Source: Chrysemys picta bellii (taxonomy: Eukaryota; Chordata; Testudines; Emydidae). Taken from it: 64,000 nucleotides of DNA. The stretch covers positions 41,522,576 to 41,586,575 of the forward strand of contig NC_088797.1 in NCBI RefSeq assembly GCF_011386835.1. Reading direction: 5' to 3'. Both the position numbers and the translations under genes were made by a program. The notes beneath the pieces were generated by a model. That model was not told the DNA's origin, made no database searches, and saw only the letters and a list, made by a program, of their open reading frames with translations. Below are positions 15,401-29,700 of this stretch, one piece after another; the first letter of the stretch is position 1; each line of letters starts with the position of its first letter.

Positions 15401-17680
15401 ATAATCAAAAGAAAGCTCTAACAAAGTTTAAAAGCCCTTATTCAAAGCATCTAGCTGTTGCCGACTTGCATGTTTGTTCCGAAGATTCTGTGTCATTGAT
15501 GCACCGTAACTATAATGAAACCATTGAGTCAAACATTTAGAAAATGCTTTTATCCTTTTTGTTGTGCAGATTAAACAGGGGAAAAGGAGGAAGGAAGAAA
15601 AATAAGTACATATTCAAGAAGGAAATATCCTAGCTATTTTTGTATGACGTAAATGAATTACTGAAGAACCATTCCGGGAAAACAAGTTTGCACATAAGTA
15701 TTCCCAATGCTCGTTTAATATAGGGCCTCAAAAGTGCTGTACCAGGTAATGTGATGATCAAGCTATTAACCTTGTTGCTTGTCTCATCAGTTAGGGACCT
15801 ATCTCCCAGTGTTGTGTGAATGTTACCGCCAGTGTTGGTATTACCTTCATCGTAATGCTATGAGTCATCTCACTGTCACCTGGGCAACAAGGGCCAGCTA
15901 ACATTACTGAGCAGAAATCCCACAAGATGTGCCTCTTGGAATAAGAATGGAGCGGCTAGATTTGGAGACTGCACCCTGCACTGCAATTGGGAGCGGACTG
16001 TAGTTTCGTGTAGTTACGTTTAGCTTTCCTTGAGGGTCATAAGTACAAAATCTTCAGAGATGCCACAGATCCTTTCATCAAACAAAACAAAGCTGCTGCA
16101 AAAAGCCAGAACTACCACAAAATCTGCACCAGGTAGTAGTCTGAATCCTCAAAGAAGAATGAAGTTTTACTTGCTGAAAGACTTAGTACATTATTACACT
16201 AGTCAAACCTCCTGATAGACTCCTTGCAAAGCTGCCTAGCACAGGGAGTACTGTACCTGGTATACATATAGTGCAGATACTATAGTACTTGGGGAGACAT
16301 CATCATGCGGTTTACAAAGACACCCATCAGTACTACTTTTGCGTCTAACATTTACAGCCCAAAATAGCATATGTTTGTTCCCAAGAATATACCATATCCA
16401 CATTGCATATTACTACTACCAACAAAGTTCTGAATAACCCAGTCTTTCCTGGAACTAAGAAATCTCAGCATGTTTTATTGATTTTGAAGGGGTTCAGAGG
16501 AATATTGTTTAGCGCCAACCAGCAACAACTTAACACCTGAATTCTCTGAAGCGAAAAATTAAATTAATGATCCCTTTATATATGTGATCAGCCACTTAAA
16601 ACCACACAGCATGTAGAAGTATTAAAATGGTAGTTACCTAGAAAAATATCCAGACAGAACATTATTTGTACTACCTTTTGTGATTAAAATTCCAGTTAAG
16701 GTGTTGAAAATGTCCTGTATTCATAGATGCTGGAACTAGGGGCGCTGGAGATGTGGGAGCACCCTGGCTTGAAGTGGTTTCCATTAGATATAGGGTTTAC
16801 AGTTTGGTTCGATGGCTCTCAGCACCCACACATATAAGAAGTGGTGCTGCAACAATTTATACCAATGGAATCCAGATACTTCTGTCCCACGCCAAATGAG
16901 AACACAAAATATTAACTGCTGAATGATTTTTTAAAGGCCATGCCCTGCTTGTGCATACTGTATGGAAATAAATGATACAAGGTCCAGGCTTTGGGGATTG
17001 AGGCATTATTTACAAATATGTTGTATTGATGTACTACCTAGAAACCAAATGTATTACTTTACAAATTAAACTTCAGTATTTAGGCAACACTTTGTCATAG
17101 GACTGAGGGGCAAAGTTTCTTAGACGTCTAGAAATTGTATCATCATCTTCGCTTATAAATTCCTATATTCTGGAAATTTTCTCCACTTGAGTCTCTGTAT
17201 GAAAAATGGTTACTGAATGGATTTTTAGAAAGCCTAAATTTAAGAGTTTAAATTATTGTAAGTCTGGTCACCCATCAGAGAGACCATAAAATCTTATTAT
17301 TCAGGGAGGTGTCCTCTGCCTTATTCTCACTGAACAGGGAGATCTGCCTATGAGATGGTTGAAATCCTGAGTGCTACCCTACATAGAACAGCAGACAAGA
17401 GACTTCTCATTTGAGAATGAAGTGGAAGGAAATTCTTTGAAATTAACCTTACAAAAAGCTGACTGGCTAAAATAAACACGTAAACGCTCAGGGAAGCAAA
17501 GATAAAAAGGATGGTGGGATTGGGCTGTTGAACTATAAAATACCACTGGCAAAACTCATGTCATGACTACACGAGTGGTGCTTTATAGATATAGCTATAC
17601 CGATATTGAACTTCTAGTGAGGACAGCTTATAGTGGCAGAGTTGCAATTTTGTCTATCCCCCTCGCTCGCTCTCTCTCTG

Positions 17681-17720
<40 letters not shown>

Positions 17721-20700
17721 AGTAAAAGCACAGTTTTGCTGGTGTAACTGTCTACCTTAGGAGTTTCTACTGGCTCAGTTCTGACAATCAGGGATGACAC
17801 CCCTAATCAACATTGCTATGCCAGCCAAGATCGTAGTGTAGACATAGCCCTGGTGAGTCAAACTTCAACTGACTATTTTGAAAATAAGCACCGAGCATAT
17901 CCAGGTACTGGAGAACCCAGAAGACAAGACTTCCTCTGGCATAGCACTGTTGGTCAGGAGTGTGAAGACATGTGATCTCTGACCAACTCAGCTGGGCCAG
18001 CAAAAGCCTCTAGTATAGATTCAGTTATTCTAGCAAAACTGAGCTTTTGCCATAAAGCTTGTTTCACTTGGGTTGAGGGAGGTGGGAGGAGAGACAGAGA
18101 AATAAGCTATACCACTAAGAGCACTGCTTTGCCAGTATAAGCTACATCCAAACTTAGGAGCACTTGGCCAATATAGTATATCAGTATGCCTAACTCTGGT
18201 AAAGTGCTCCTAGTGTAACATGGCCTGTGTCCAGGGCCGGCTCTAGGATTTTTGCCGCCCCAAGCGGGAACAATTTTGGCGGCCGCCCCCTCACCCCCGT
18301 TTTTTTTCTTACCCCATCCCCAGCCCCGCCTCAGCTCCGCCCCTTCCCCAAATCCCCAGCCCTGCCTCCTCCCTCCCAGGCTCTCAAACCTGGGAGGGAG
18401 GGTGAGCAGCGGCGCGCGAATCAGCTGTTTCGCGCGCCGTGGTGTGCGAGCGGCAGCAGCGTAGGTGAGCTAGGGCGGCCGGGGCACATTTTTAGGGGCG
18501 GCATTCTGGCGCTGGCCATGCCGCCCCAAGCACCAGCTTGTTTTGCTGGTGCCTAGAGCCGGCCCTGCCTCTGTCTACTTTCTTTGAACAATTTTATTCC
18601 AGGTGTGCTGGAGGTTGACATCACGAGCAACTCTCATTTAGGACCCCTTTAAGAACAACAATTTAAGATAAGAAATGTTGGAGCATGATTTTAATACCCC
18701 TTGCAGAACCTTGGGACTAAGACACAATTTTCTATGAGGCTATGTGAGAAAAGGAGTAACATCAGAAGTCAACAGCAGACTCCTGATTTCCAATCTCAGT
18801 CCAGCTACTTAAAGCGATAGCAAACTGGCAACCTTTCATATTTTTAAACCTCATTTATTAGGTTGATTTGCTAAACTTTAAAAACAAAAGTGAAATCTGT
18901 TTTCAAAAGAAATATTTCTCCAGTTGTACAACATTTTATAGTAATATTTCTGCTAATAGAAACATCTTGTATTTCAAACCTGCACAAGCATGTTGCAATA
19001 ATAGAAAGCAATGAGACTTAATGGATGAGGCATGGGACAAGGACCCAGGAACTCCTGAATTCTAATTCTGACTCTGCCCTAATGGATTGTGTGGCACTGG
19101 ATAAATCACTCTCTCTGTGCCTCAATTTTCCCATCTATAAAATAGGAATAGTACTGACCAGGTTACGTTATAGGGGTGCTAAGTAAATCAAGAGGGTAAC
19201 ATTTTTACAGCACTTCCAACGTGCAAAGCTTGAAGTATTATTGTATGGGACACTATCCTTTCCTTTCAAGGAACAGTATTTGAGAAAGCTGAACTGCTTT
19301 TTGGAGATATGATTGTTAAGTTAATTAATATTATGAAATATGGAATGTGAATGTTGCAGTTAAGTCTGTGTATTTACTGTTTGTTTAAATTACAGCTCTA
19401 TTATATGTATTGCATTTATTTTGCCATCCCACTACCACCAATAATTACTTACCCTCCTAACCCATGAACAACAGAAGTTGAGCCCAATTTCTAGCCCAGC
19501 TTACCTCCTGGAGTCCCTAACTTTTCCGGTGTCTCCAAGCCAATCATACCTGGCACATAATGCCTCAGCTCCTTATCCCATGCCACCAGATCCCTTCACA
19601 CCCAAGTCTTGATTCCTCCCTAACCTTCTAGTCACTTCCCAGTAAGAGATTGAACTGACGCCTCACTCCCAGCACAAACCCCAATTCCTCTTTCCAGAAC
19701 TGCTAGCAAGAGGTAATTTCATCCCTCTCCCCACAACACTCCTGATCCCCCATCCCATCACCTGCCATATCCAGCACAAATTCCAACTACCTGTACAATT
19801 CTCAAATTCTTTGCTCCCTGCAGTGACTAATTACAGCCTTTCTTTTCCAGCTTGTGTTGCAGTATGCACATGCAGGCACTTTCGTCCCCCTGCCTGTCTC
19901 CACAGAACACTGTTAGCAATCACAGAGAAAGCAGCCCATTCCTGCATTCTCCTCTCTATTAACATGCAGGGCTACTTTGTCTGAGAAGGATGGAGGAGGA
20001 GACAGGCCCCTGGACTCGTTTGAACACAGCAAAGGATAAGGAAAGCAGAGCCTATGACAGGAGGAATTGGAGTTCATAATGAGCCTGAACCTCAAACAAA
20101 TTCACAGTGAACCTGGTTAAATGCTTATCTCTGCCAATGCAAGGCCAGAAGACAGGGTGGGAGGAACATACTGTCACAGTTCAGAGCACTGTGCCTGTAT
20201 TTCCCCTTGGTGTCCCAGCAGAGACACTCACTCTCAGCTTCCACCTCCCCTCATATTGCCTCTCTTGAGTGAAGACCTACATTTCACTCCCTTCTGAGCA
20301 GGATAGGTTCTGACTGCACAGTTCCCTGCCTTCCCTGTGTATTTCCCAGCAAAGACAGTGTGCCTAAACGGACCTGCTTGCTTTCTTGTCAGAGACTAAT
20401 AATGGAGTGATTGCTACAGGTATAAGTTACCACACAGCTCTTTATACAAAAGTGTACTTTATTCTTAAGACTAAAAGCACTAGAAAGCACATTAAAAACA
20501 ATAAAAGAACCTGTACATATTAATACATTTACCAGAGTTCATCCCAACTCCAAAGTGGGCTTTGACAGGAAAAGTCTTTCAACGCCCTATCCTCAGGGTT
20601 TCCTTGTAGCTATAAGTCCCTCACAGCTTTAGCTCAGAGAAATGAGCTATGAGGCCCAGTCTTATGAGGCCTCAGTTGGCCAAGTCCTTCCAATCTTTCC

Positions 20701-23700
20701 CTAAGGATTAGGGCCTTCCGTGGACCAGAGGTCCTGGACCAGGAAGACCACCCCGAATCTGGAGAATGCATTTTGAACTAGTGTATGTGTTTCTCTCCAG
20801 GAGGGATGGCTACAAAGGTTGCTAATGGAGGAAGCATAGCTGCTGGAACTAGGGGTGGCTTGAAGTGGTTTCCATCATAAACAGGGTTTATAGTTAGGTT
20901 CAATGGCTCTCAGCACCCACACTATACAAATTGTTCCAGCACCCCTGACCTAATGAGCTTTTATGAAGAATCCTCCAAGGATGAGACCAGTTTGGAGACG
21001 TGACACCTAGATATATATTGAATATGCTTAGGAATAATCCATTTCTTTCAATGTGTCTTCCATTTTCACTTCTCTGTGTGTCTTTTGCTGAAATAGGAGT
21101 ACCAAATATCTAGGGGCATATTAATCTGTTTACTCAATGTCATATACTGTTGCTACTGGAGCCCTCGGCAGTAGATACTAGTTTTCCACTCCACTCTAAC
21201 CACACTCTATTCTAGCTGCTGGATAAGTTTGGGATATTTTTTCTATACTCTCTTAATATAATTGTTTTTCTTGGGTAGATGGAGATCCTGGCTCCTGCTG
21301 GACTACTCTTAAGACACTGGCATTTCCGATCTCAAGTGAGGATTTCTGTTCCAATTAAAGAAAGTAGATGTAAATGTAGATTTCAAACAATCCAAAACTT
21401 GCAAACTGATTGGGACTTGAGTCATGATTTATCAAATTGTAGATTGTGAAATGGAGATTTGGATTACAATTCCAAAGTACATCCTCCTCAAAGTTCAAGG
21501 ATGTTAGGAACCAAAGTTTTGGTTCAACCCCATCTACTGTCACTAGAGCAAAGTACTGTCAGGAAAACACAAGTGTTTACTGCCCTCTCTTCCGATCATC
21601 AGTTTCTATGTCATATACTGGAAAATATTCTCTGAAAATATTGTTCCTGTAAAGTGGATTAAGCTATTTTGGAAAAAGGAACTCTGATTCCTAATAGTGT
21701 CCACACACTGAGTTATTCTGGAATAGTTCCAGAGTTACTCCATGGGTAGACAAGCCCTGAGATACCTCACATGCTTGCTTTTCAAGTGTGACAAACACCC
21801 AAACTGCACCATGCCTCTCACCACAAAAATGCTGCATCCTTTCAATGTTTTCTTAGAAACCCTATACACTATTCTAGGGACATATACTGGAGAGTCATTC
21901 TGCATTAATAAACCCAAATGAGTGACAGCACCATGCCTGAGTGTAGCCAAGGACAGATTAAGGTAGGATTCATAGACACCAAAGTTTGGATCCAAGTGTA
22001 CTTAGTGGATCCCCTGCCACCAGAGATGCTTAGAGACTAATGGAAAAGCACAAGTTTGCATCAGCAAGGAGCCAGGAGAACTTTGGCTTGTTGTGGGGTG
22101 GGGTCCTTTGACTGGAAAGAATCTAGATCACATGAAGGCTTAACCAACCACTGACCACACACATTGAATATGTGCCAGCCACTGGTTAAATTTTAATTAT
22201 GTGTTTCTCAGATACAGATTTGTAGCTCTTGCCCATGGCCCAACAATACCCAGATTCACATGCTGAGAATATGTTTGTAATGGGGCAAAAAACAGTAAAG
22301 GTTTTACAGCGCTGCTTTTGAGCACCAAGAATTGTGAGTTAAGCATGACAATATCTCAGAAAATACGATTTTGCTCTAAAAACAATTCTGACACATCTAA
22401 TTGAGAGACATCTGGCAGCTCACTGCATTATCACACAGGAAAATCCAATTTGGGAGCATCCCAGAGGGGTGGGGGAGTGCTTGCCTTCTCTTCAGAATCT
22501 GGTAACAGTGTGATTGCTACAAGGGGGTGCCGAGCTTGTCATAGCACCTACAGTACTCACCCTCTTTTTCAGTGCTAATACCAATAAATGTTCTGGCATC
22601 AAGGTTTGTGCGGTGATTAAATCTCTTGAAATGACTTGATGTTCAGCAATAAAACTATAAATCATCATGATTATATCCCCACAGTCCCTGCTTACTCTTA
22701 GATTGGCACAAACTACCACAATTCTCTTCTGGCATGTGCCCTTGCCAACTGAGTAGGCAAAGAACACTCTGGGCTCTAACACCTGAGACTCTACACCACA
22801 TAAAAAATGGTCAAAAAACCCTAAGAAAGTGAAAGTGAATAAATACTGATGTCTCATAGAAAAGCCAAGAGAGGAAAGACTAATTTACAACAGAAAACTA
22901 GGAAGAGAATTGTAAAGCAATTGCAGACCTAGCAAACAAAAGCATTACTCTTCGATTGCCCTATTAAACTGTTGCAATGTGTAGCATGCACTGTCTATTA
23001 AGGGGCTGATATAGCAAGTTGCTGAGTAGTCTCACCTTCCATTGCAGCTAATGGAGCTGACATTAAGGAAATAAACTACTAACACTGTCAATTAAAAAAA
23101 AAATCTAGATGAGGAGAATCCTGGGGATATGATGAATAACTGATTTGTATATAAATAGAATAATATTAGGTTCCCATAAGAATACTAAAAATGAACAAAA
23201 TACCATACATGGAAAAGGATAATACATCATGCTGACAGCCATTTTAAGTATGCAGCAGCTATTCAAATTCTAATTTGAAGAGCATCACTTCTTAAATATA
23301 TATTCTGGTAGGATGCTTCATCTTTGCTACAGGTATGTGATGATTTATTTTATCACAACACTGATTTACAAAAATTTCAATAAAAAAATCTGAGTTTTTT
23401 TTACAACGTGGTTATCTTTGCAATTATACGCATTTTGCATACAATCAGATTTTTATAAATTGACGGTCACAAGGCTAGAAAATACTGCAGATGTATAGCC
23501 TCTAAAACTGTGGGCTTTTTTCCCCAAAACCTCAAAGGAAAAGGAGGTAATTCAAGCCCCAATCCTGCAAATACTTATGCATACAGACTTCAGTGCGACT
23601 ACATGTGCGCTTAAATTTGTACCCCTGCCTAAGTATTATGACTGAGGCCCAAATTTGCAGAAAATGATGTTTTTCTGCATTCAAAGATGCTAGCTGACCT

Positions 23701-26700
23701 TGAGGATAAGAATAAAATTTGACATCCCCCAATATGTGCTCAGTTCCATTCAGTGAAGATATTTGAATTCTCTATGCAGAGTTAAAACACAGACAGTCCA
23801 TACTAACTTCATTTAATACTTCTGACTTCAACTTGAAGAGGAAAATTAGATTTCTCAATAGCTATTACTGGTTCAATCACTAAGAACCTGGAACTGTTTA
23901 GAGAGAACTCAAGCAAATATATGCACACTTCCACAAATAGTTGTGGCAATATATCTTAGTTCTGCCTTACAATCATCCAGCTGACTACAGAAACATCTAA
24001 AACACAACTCTAATATTCTAAAAATATATACAGCAATTCCTCATTAATCATTTAAAATGTTCTAAAAGGCTGAAGGTTAACTAAAGTTTAATTTTCTCCA
24101 ACAGTTTTATGAAAATTCTAAGAGAACATGGACTCTTCCTGATTAAATGATCATGTACAGTATTTTCTGTACCCAACTTCTGCCCAGAGTGCCACCTGAA
24201 GTGTTTGCAAACTTTACTAATTTATTTAGTTGTCATGTTTTAGCTGACTTCATTGATCCAGTCTACTAGAAAGCTCTAAATTGCTAGAGAGCAACCCCTT
24301 TGACAATTTTAAAGATATCTAATCAGTCTTTCATTTTGCATACTCAGCAGTGAAAATGCCACCACTTCGACTCCTAATGGCAATTTAATTTGATTTAAAA
24401 GGAGGAGACCAATTGTGTGTTCACAGACAAAAAACCCCAACCACACCATACACAAAATTTCACAAAACCATGATACAAACCAGAGCTGTGATTCACTCCT
24501 GATAACTGTTAGTCATACAAATATAATTCAGTCTATATTTTTAACAAATCATTTATTACCATCTCTAATTGGCCTAAAGAATTCCTATCACCCTGGAAAT
24601 AAACAGTGTCCCCCTGAATCAGCAGGACCATTTGACTAGCAAAGAAGCAGAACTGACTGGCTCAACATAAAGCCCCATCCTCTTGGCCGGAAGGATAATG
24701 AGAAAATTGGGAAATGCTTATGGCCTAACAATGGAAAGGCAAGAAGCTTCCCTTGTATATGGTAGAGCCAGGACTGCCTATCTGCATGTAAAGTTATAGG
24801 GGCCAATCATACTCCCAATAAAGTCCATTGGAATCTTTCCACTGACTTCAATGGAAGCTGGATTAGGCACATAGAAAATAGTCACTCATTCATAGAAAGT
24901 AGAAATAACTATTTGTGGCTAACTAGAAAACTTCCCTAATTTTTGTTCTTTAAATTAGTTTTGGCAGGCAATTCTACAGGAAAGAACCCCACAATACAGT
25001 GCACAATTAAGCTTACTGCTTCATGTTTCTTCCTTATTTTTCTCAGTTGAAAATAAAAATAATTGAATATAACCCAACATCAGAATATAAGAATGGCCAT
25101 ACTAGGTCAGACCACTGGCCCATCTAGTCCAGTGGTTCTCAACCTATTTATCATCGTGGGCTGCATATGTGTCCCACAAAGTGTTACCTGGGCCACAGGT
25201 TGACAACCACCGTGCCCCCCCCCACAAATCCCTATCCCCAGCACCCTCCGCCCAGAGACCCCTCCACAGAGTGGGGCAAGGAGCAGATAGCTGTGCGCAG
25301 GACAGGCGGCAGGGACCCCGACCCCCGGTGTGCGGGGATCCTGAACCCCACTGCGTGGGGCAGCCGGGACCCCGACCCTGCCGCTGCACAGGGCCGGGTG
25401 CAGCCGGGACCCCAACCCTCCGGCTGTGTGGGGCCGGGGGACAGCCGACAGGACGGACACACACGCTGCCGCTGCATGGAGCCGGTGGGAATGGGGGGAA
25501 GCAGCAGGACCCCAACCTTGCGTGGAGCAGGGGTGGAGGGGAAGGAAGCAGCAGGACTCTGGATCCGACCCTGCCAGTGGTGCTGTGGGATGGACAGCAG
25601 CCGGAGCCTGAACCCTGAGCCCACCACGCAGGGCTGGGAGGCAGCCAATGGACCAGCCCATGGCTTTTAGCACACAGCAGAGCTGGGCCACAGCTGTGTG
25701 CTAACTGGGCCGTGGGTTGAGAACTGCTGATCTAGTCCAATATCCTGTCTTCCAACAGTGGCCAATGCCAGATGCTTCAGAGGGAACAAACAGAACAGGC
25801 AATCAAGTAATCCACCCCCAGTCATCCACTCCCTTCTTCTGGCAATAAGAGGCTAAGGACACTCAGAGCATGGGGTTGTATCCCTGACCATCCTGGCTAA
25901 TAGTCATTGATGGACCTATCCTTCATGAACTTATCTAGTCCTTTTTCAACCTGTTATAGTCTTGGCCTTCCCAACATCCTCTGGCAAAGAGTTCCACAGG
26001 TTAACTGTGTGTTATGTGAAGAAATACTTCATTTTGTTTTAAACCTGCTGCGTATTAATTTCATTTGGTGACCCCTAGTTCTTCTATTATGAAAAAGAGT
26101 AAGTAACACTTCCTTATTTATTTTCTCCTCACCAATCACGATTTTATAGGCCTCTATCATATCCCCCCTCAGTTGTCTCTTTTCCAAGCTAAAAAGTTCC
26201 AGTCTTATTAATCTCTCATTTGGAAGCTGTTCCATACCCTTTATTTTTGTTGCCCTTTTCTGTACCTTTTCCAACTTCAATTTGTCTTTTTTGAGATGGG
26301 GCGACCACATCTGCACACAGTATTTAAGATGTGGGCGTACCATGGATTTATATAGAGACAAAATGATATTTTCTGTCTTATTATTTATCCCTTTCCTAAT
26401 GATACCCAACAGTTTTGACTGCCACTGCTCATTGAGTGGATGTTTTTAGAGAACTATCCACAATGACTCCAAGATCTCTTTATTGAGTGGTAACAGCTAA
26501 TTTAGAGCCCATCATTTTGTATGTATAGTTGGGATTATGTTTTCCAATGTGCATTACTTTGCATTTATAATTATTCAATTTCACCTGCAATTTTGTTGCC
26601 CCGAAGTTCAAATGATGTCACTACTTCATTGGGTATCAGAATAAGTTCATTCCACTTTAAAAAATTTTTACTACAACATACTTTAACAATTTTAATGAGA

Positions 26701-29700
26701 AATTTGAGTACACCTCAAGCACCTTATGAAAAGGTGTTTCAGAAACACATGAGGTGTGCTATTCACAAGCAGAAAAAAGGTAAACCCTTGCCAGTTTTGC
26801 ATTTGTGCCATTTAGCACTTTCTTTGGTCTAATTCTTTGTCCAGGTAATATTCTACATAGGGTTTCGGCCTTGACTCTACAGTAAAACAACCAGCGGGCA
26901 CTAAATCATAAACTATTTGCAATAAGCATCAGACTGTAATATACACATAAATCTTGTACACTGCATTTTAAAATTGTAAAATTAACATTTGCTAAATAAG
27001 TTGACTATACTACTACTCTAATCAGTTATCTTCATTCAATCAATAATTAATTTACACTTGCTTTCACAGGCAGTCAAGTGCCATGGGACAGCAACTATTG
27101 TATTTGAAAGCACAGAGGATCTACAGTTTGTTCAGAAAAGACTTTTGGGGAAAAACGGTGGTTGTCACATAGCTGGCAGAAGGAAGCGGTAAGAATGGCA
27201 GATACACAAAGTACAAGCTATTCTGCTCACAGCTCATTATATTACCCTTTCGTTCTGCTCTGTGCTAGGAGCTAGGCCAGCCTGCACCCACCTCTTCACT
27301 TCTTACCAAAAGAGCTAAGAAAAGATGCTTGCAGTCTGTGGAGGACAACCTGGGAGCCTACCTACAAGCCTCCTGGTACATGGTATTTAAGGAGTCAAAA
27401 GGAGGACAACTCAGAGACTGACAGTGGGGAAATCAATTTAGAGAGGTCTCAGTCCCACGTTATTTGTATTGGGGAGCTAAGAGAAATAATTAACTCAAAC
27501 AAAACACAGCCATTCTGAAATCAATGCTTTGCACACCAAAAAAAGTATTCTTTGCCATAACAAAATCTGGCTTTTTTATGAATAAAGGTTCTCTTCCAGG
27601 AAAGCACTTAAGCACGTGATTAACTTTGGCAACATGAGCAGTTTCATTGATCTCTATGGACTAAATCATGTGAGTAATGGTACATGTGATTAAGTGTTTG
27701 AATTATTTTCTTTTGGACCACTATTGCAATTATTCAGTTTTAATGAGGACATAAACCCCAAGTACATGAGCCTAAAATCTGGCAGTGAAGTGTTTACGTG
27801 CTAACAGCACAGATCTATGTAATTCTGTTAAACTGATTAATGATATATATAGTACTCTTTCCCTCACCATTACGCAACAAGGAGCTAATATGAAAGCCGT
27901 GGCAATGGATGTACAAAGGATATCAAATTAGCAACAAGCTCAATTAATACAATTCTACAAAGATTAAGTGATACATTTAATTAACTCTGTTTTGGCTTTT
28001 TTTCTTCTTTTTAAAACGCTTCAGACTTCAAGATGGTAAAATGTCAATGCATTGATGCTTCTGATAAATGTCTGTCAGGAATTCCAAACGAATACAACAA
28101 GCATGATTGTATAGCTTCACCTTATAGTGAAATCAGAATTATTGTCTTCTATTAGTTAATGGTCAGGATTATCCTAGAATTAATTTAACACAAGATGGAG
28201 CCAATCTCAGTTTATACAGAGTAAAGCAGGCCACAGGCTTGATAGTACAAGATGCCATCAATTCCCACTGAGTACGTGCCCTCAGCACCTTGCAGGGGTA
28301 TTAAACCATATTTCAGGATTGGGCCCTATATTTATATAAACTTGTTCATGATCATAGAATCATAGAAGATTAGGGTTGGAAGAGATCTCAGGAGGTCATC
28401 TAGTCCAACTCCCTGCTCAAAGCAGGACAAGCCCCACCTAAATCATCCCAGCCAGGGCTTTGTTAACCCAGGCCTTAAAAATCTCTAAGGATGGAGATTC
28501 CACCACCTCCCTAGGTAACCCGTTCCAGTGCTTCACCACCCTCCTAGTGAAATAGGGTTTCCTAATACCCAACCTAGACCTCCCCCACTGCAACTTGAGA
28601 CCATTTCTCCTTATTCTGTCATCTGCCACCACTGAGAACAGCCTAACTCCATCCTCTTTGGACCTCCATAGTTGAAGGCCACTATCAAATCCCCCCTCAC
28701 TCTTCTCTTCTCCAGACTAAATAAGACCAGTTCCCTCAGCCTTTCCTCCTAAGTCATGTGCCCCAGTCCCCTGATCATTTCCATTGCCCTCAGCTGGACT
28801 CTCTCCAATTTGTCCACATCCTTTCTGTAGTGGGGGGCCCAAAACTGTACACAATACTCCAGATGTGGCCTCACCAGTGCCGAATAGAAGGGAATAATCA
28901 CTTCCCTCGATCTGCTGGCAATGCTCCTACTAATGCAGCCCAATATACCATTAGCATTCTTGGCAACAAGGGCACACTGTTGACTCATATCCAGCTTCTC
29001 ATCCACTGTAATCCCCAGAAATGCCACTTAGTCAGTCAGTCCCCAGCGTGTAGCAGTGCACGAGATTCTTCTGTCCTAAGTGCAGGACTCTGCACTTCTC
29101 CTTGTTGAACCTCATCAGATTTCTTTTGGCCCAATCCTCCAATTTGTCTAGATCACTCTGGACCCTATCCCTACCCTCCAGCATATCTACCTCTCCCACC
29201 AGCTTAATGTCATCCGCAAACTTGCTGAGGGTGCAATCCATCCCAACATCCAGATCATTAAAGATGATGTTGAATAAAACCAGCCCCAGGACTGGGCACT
29301 CCGCTTGATACCGGCTTCCAACTAGACATCGAGCCGTTGATCACTACCTGTTGAGTCCGATGATCTAGTCAGCTTTCTATCCATCCAATGCTTATTTTTT
29401 TAACTTGCCAACAAGAATACTGTGGGAGACCGTATCAAAAGCTGTGCTAAAGTCAAGATATACAACACCCACCGCTTTCCCCATATCCGCAGAGCCAGTT
29501 ATCTCATCATAGAAGGCAATTAGATTGGTCAGGCATGACTCGCCCTTGGTGAATACGTTTTTAGTAGCACCCACTGATTAAGAGCAAGTAAAAACACAAG
29601 CCTCAAGTCATATTTATGGTCCAAATAATTTCTATTTTTGGTTTTTCCAAAATATTCAAATTCAGACATTTGTCAGCATTGTTGATTTGAAATTCTGAAT

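Noticed and set aside
15904..16190. Two overlapping minus-strand frames of about 50 codons that could be a terminal exon
   Set aside because: Both frames are open, neither has a convincing acceptor and matching upstream exon, and no family is recognised.
18227..18556. 109-codon frame and CpG-rich patch that resembles a CpG-island promoter
   Set aside because: The patch coincides exactly with a hAT element bounded by inverted repeats and target duplication.
20175..20600. Solo LTR of an endogenous retrovirus
   Set aside because: Starts with TG and has poly(A)-signal-like sequence, but no matching CA end, target duplication or internal remnant could be shown. Left as unassigned.
22492..22857. 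121-codon minus-strand frame
   Set aside because: No domain, signal, splice context or codon bias that I can see.
25107..25691. Long overlapping open frames on both strands (up to 194 codons)
   Set aside because: They lie wholly inside a GC-rich hAT element with clear ends and target duplication. Open frames on both strands reflect composition and tandem repeats.
28025..28155. Cys-containing frame after the acceptor at 28024 ([14 protein letters not shown])
   Set aside because: Its phase does not fit either neighbouring candidate exon and it has no donor before its stop, so only the 11-base option was kept.
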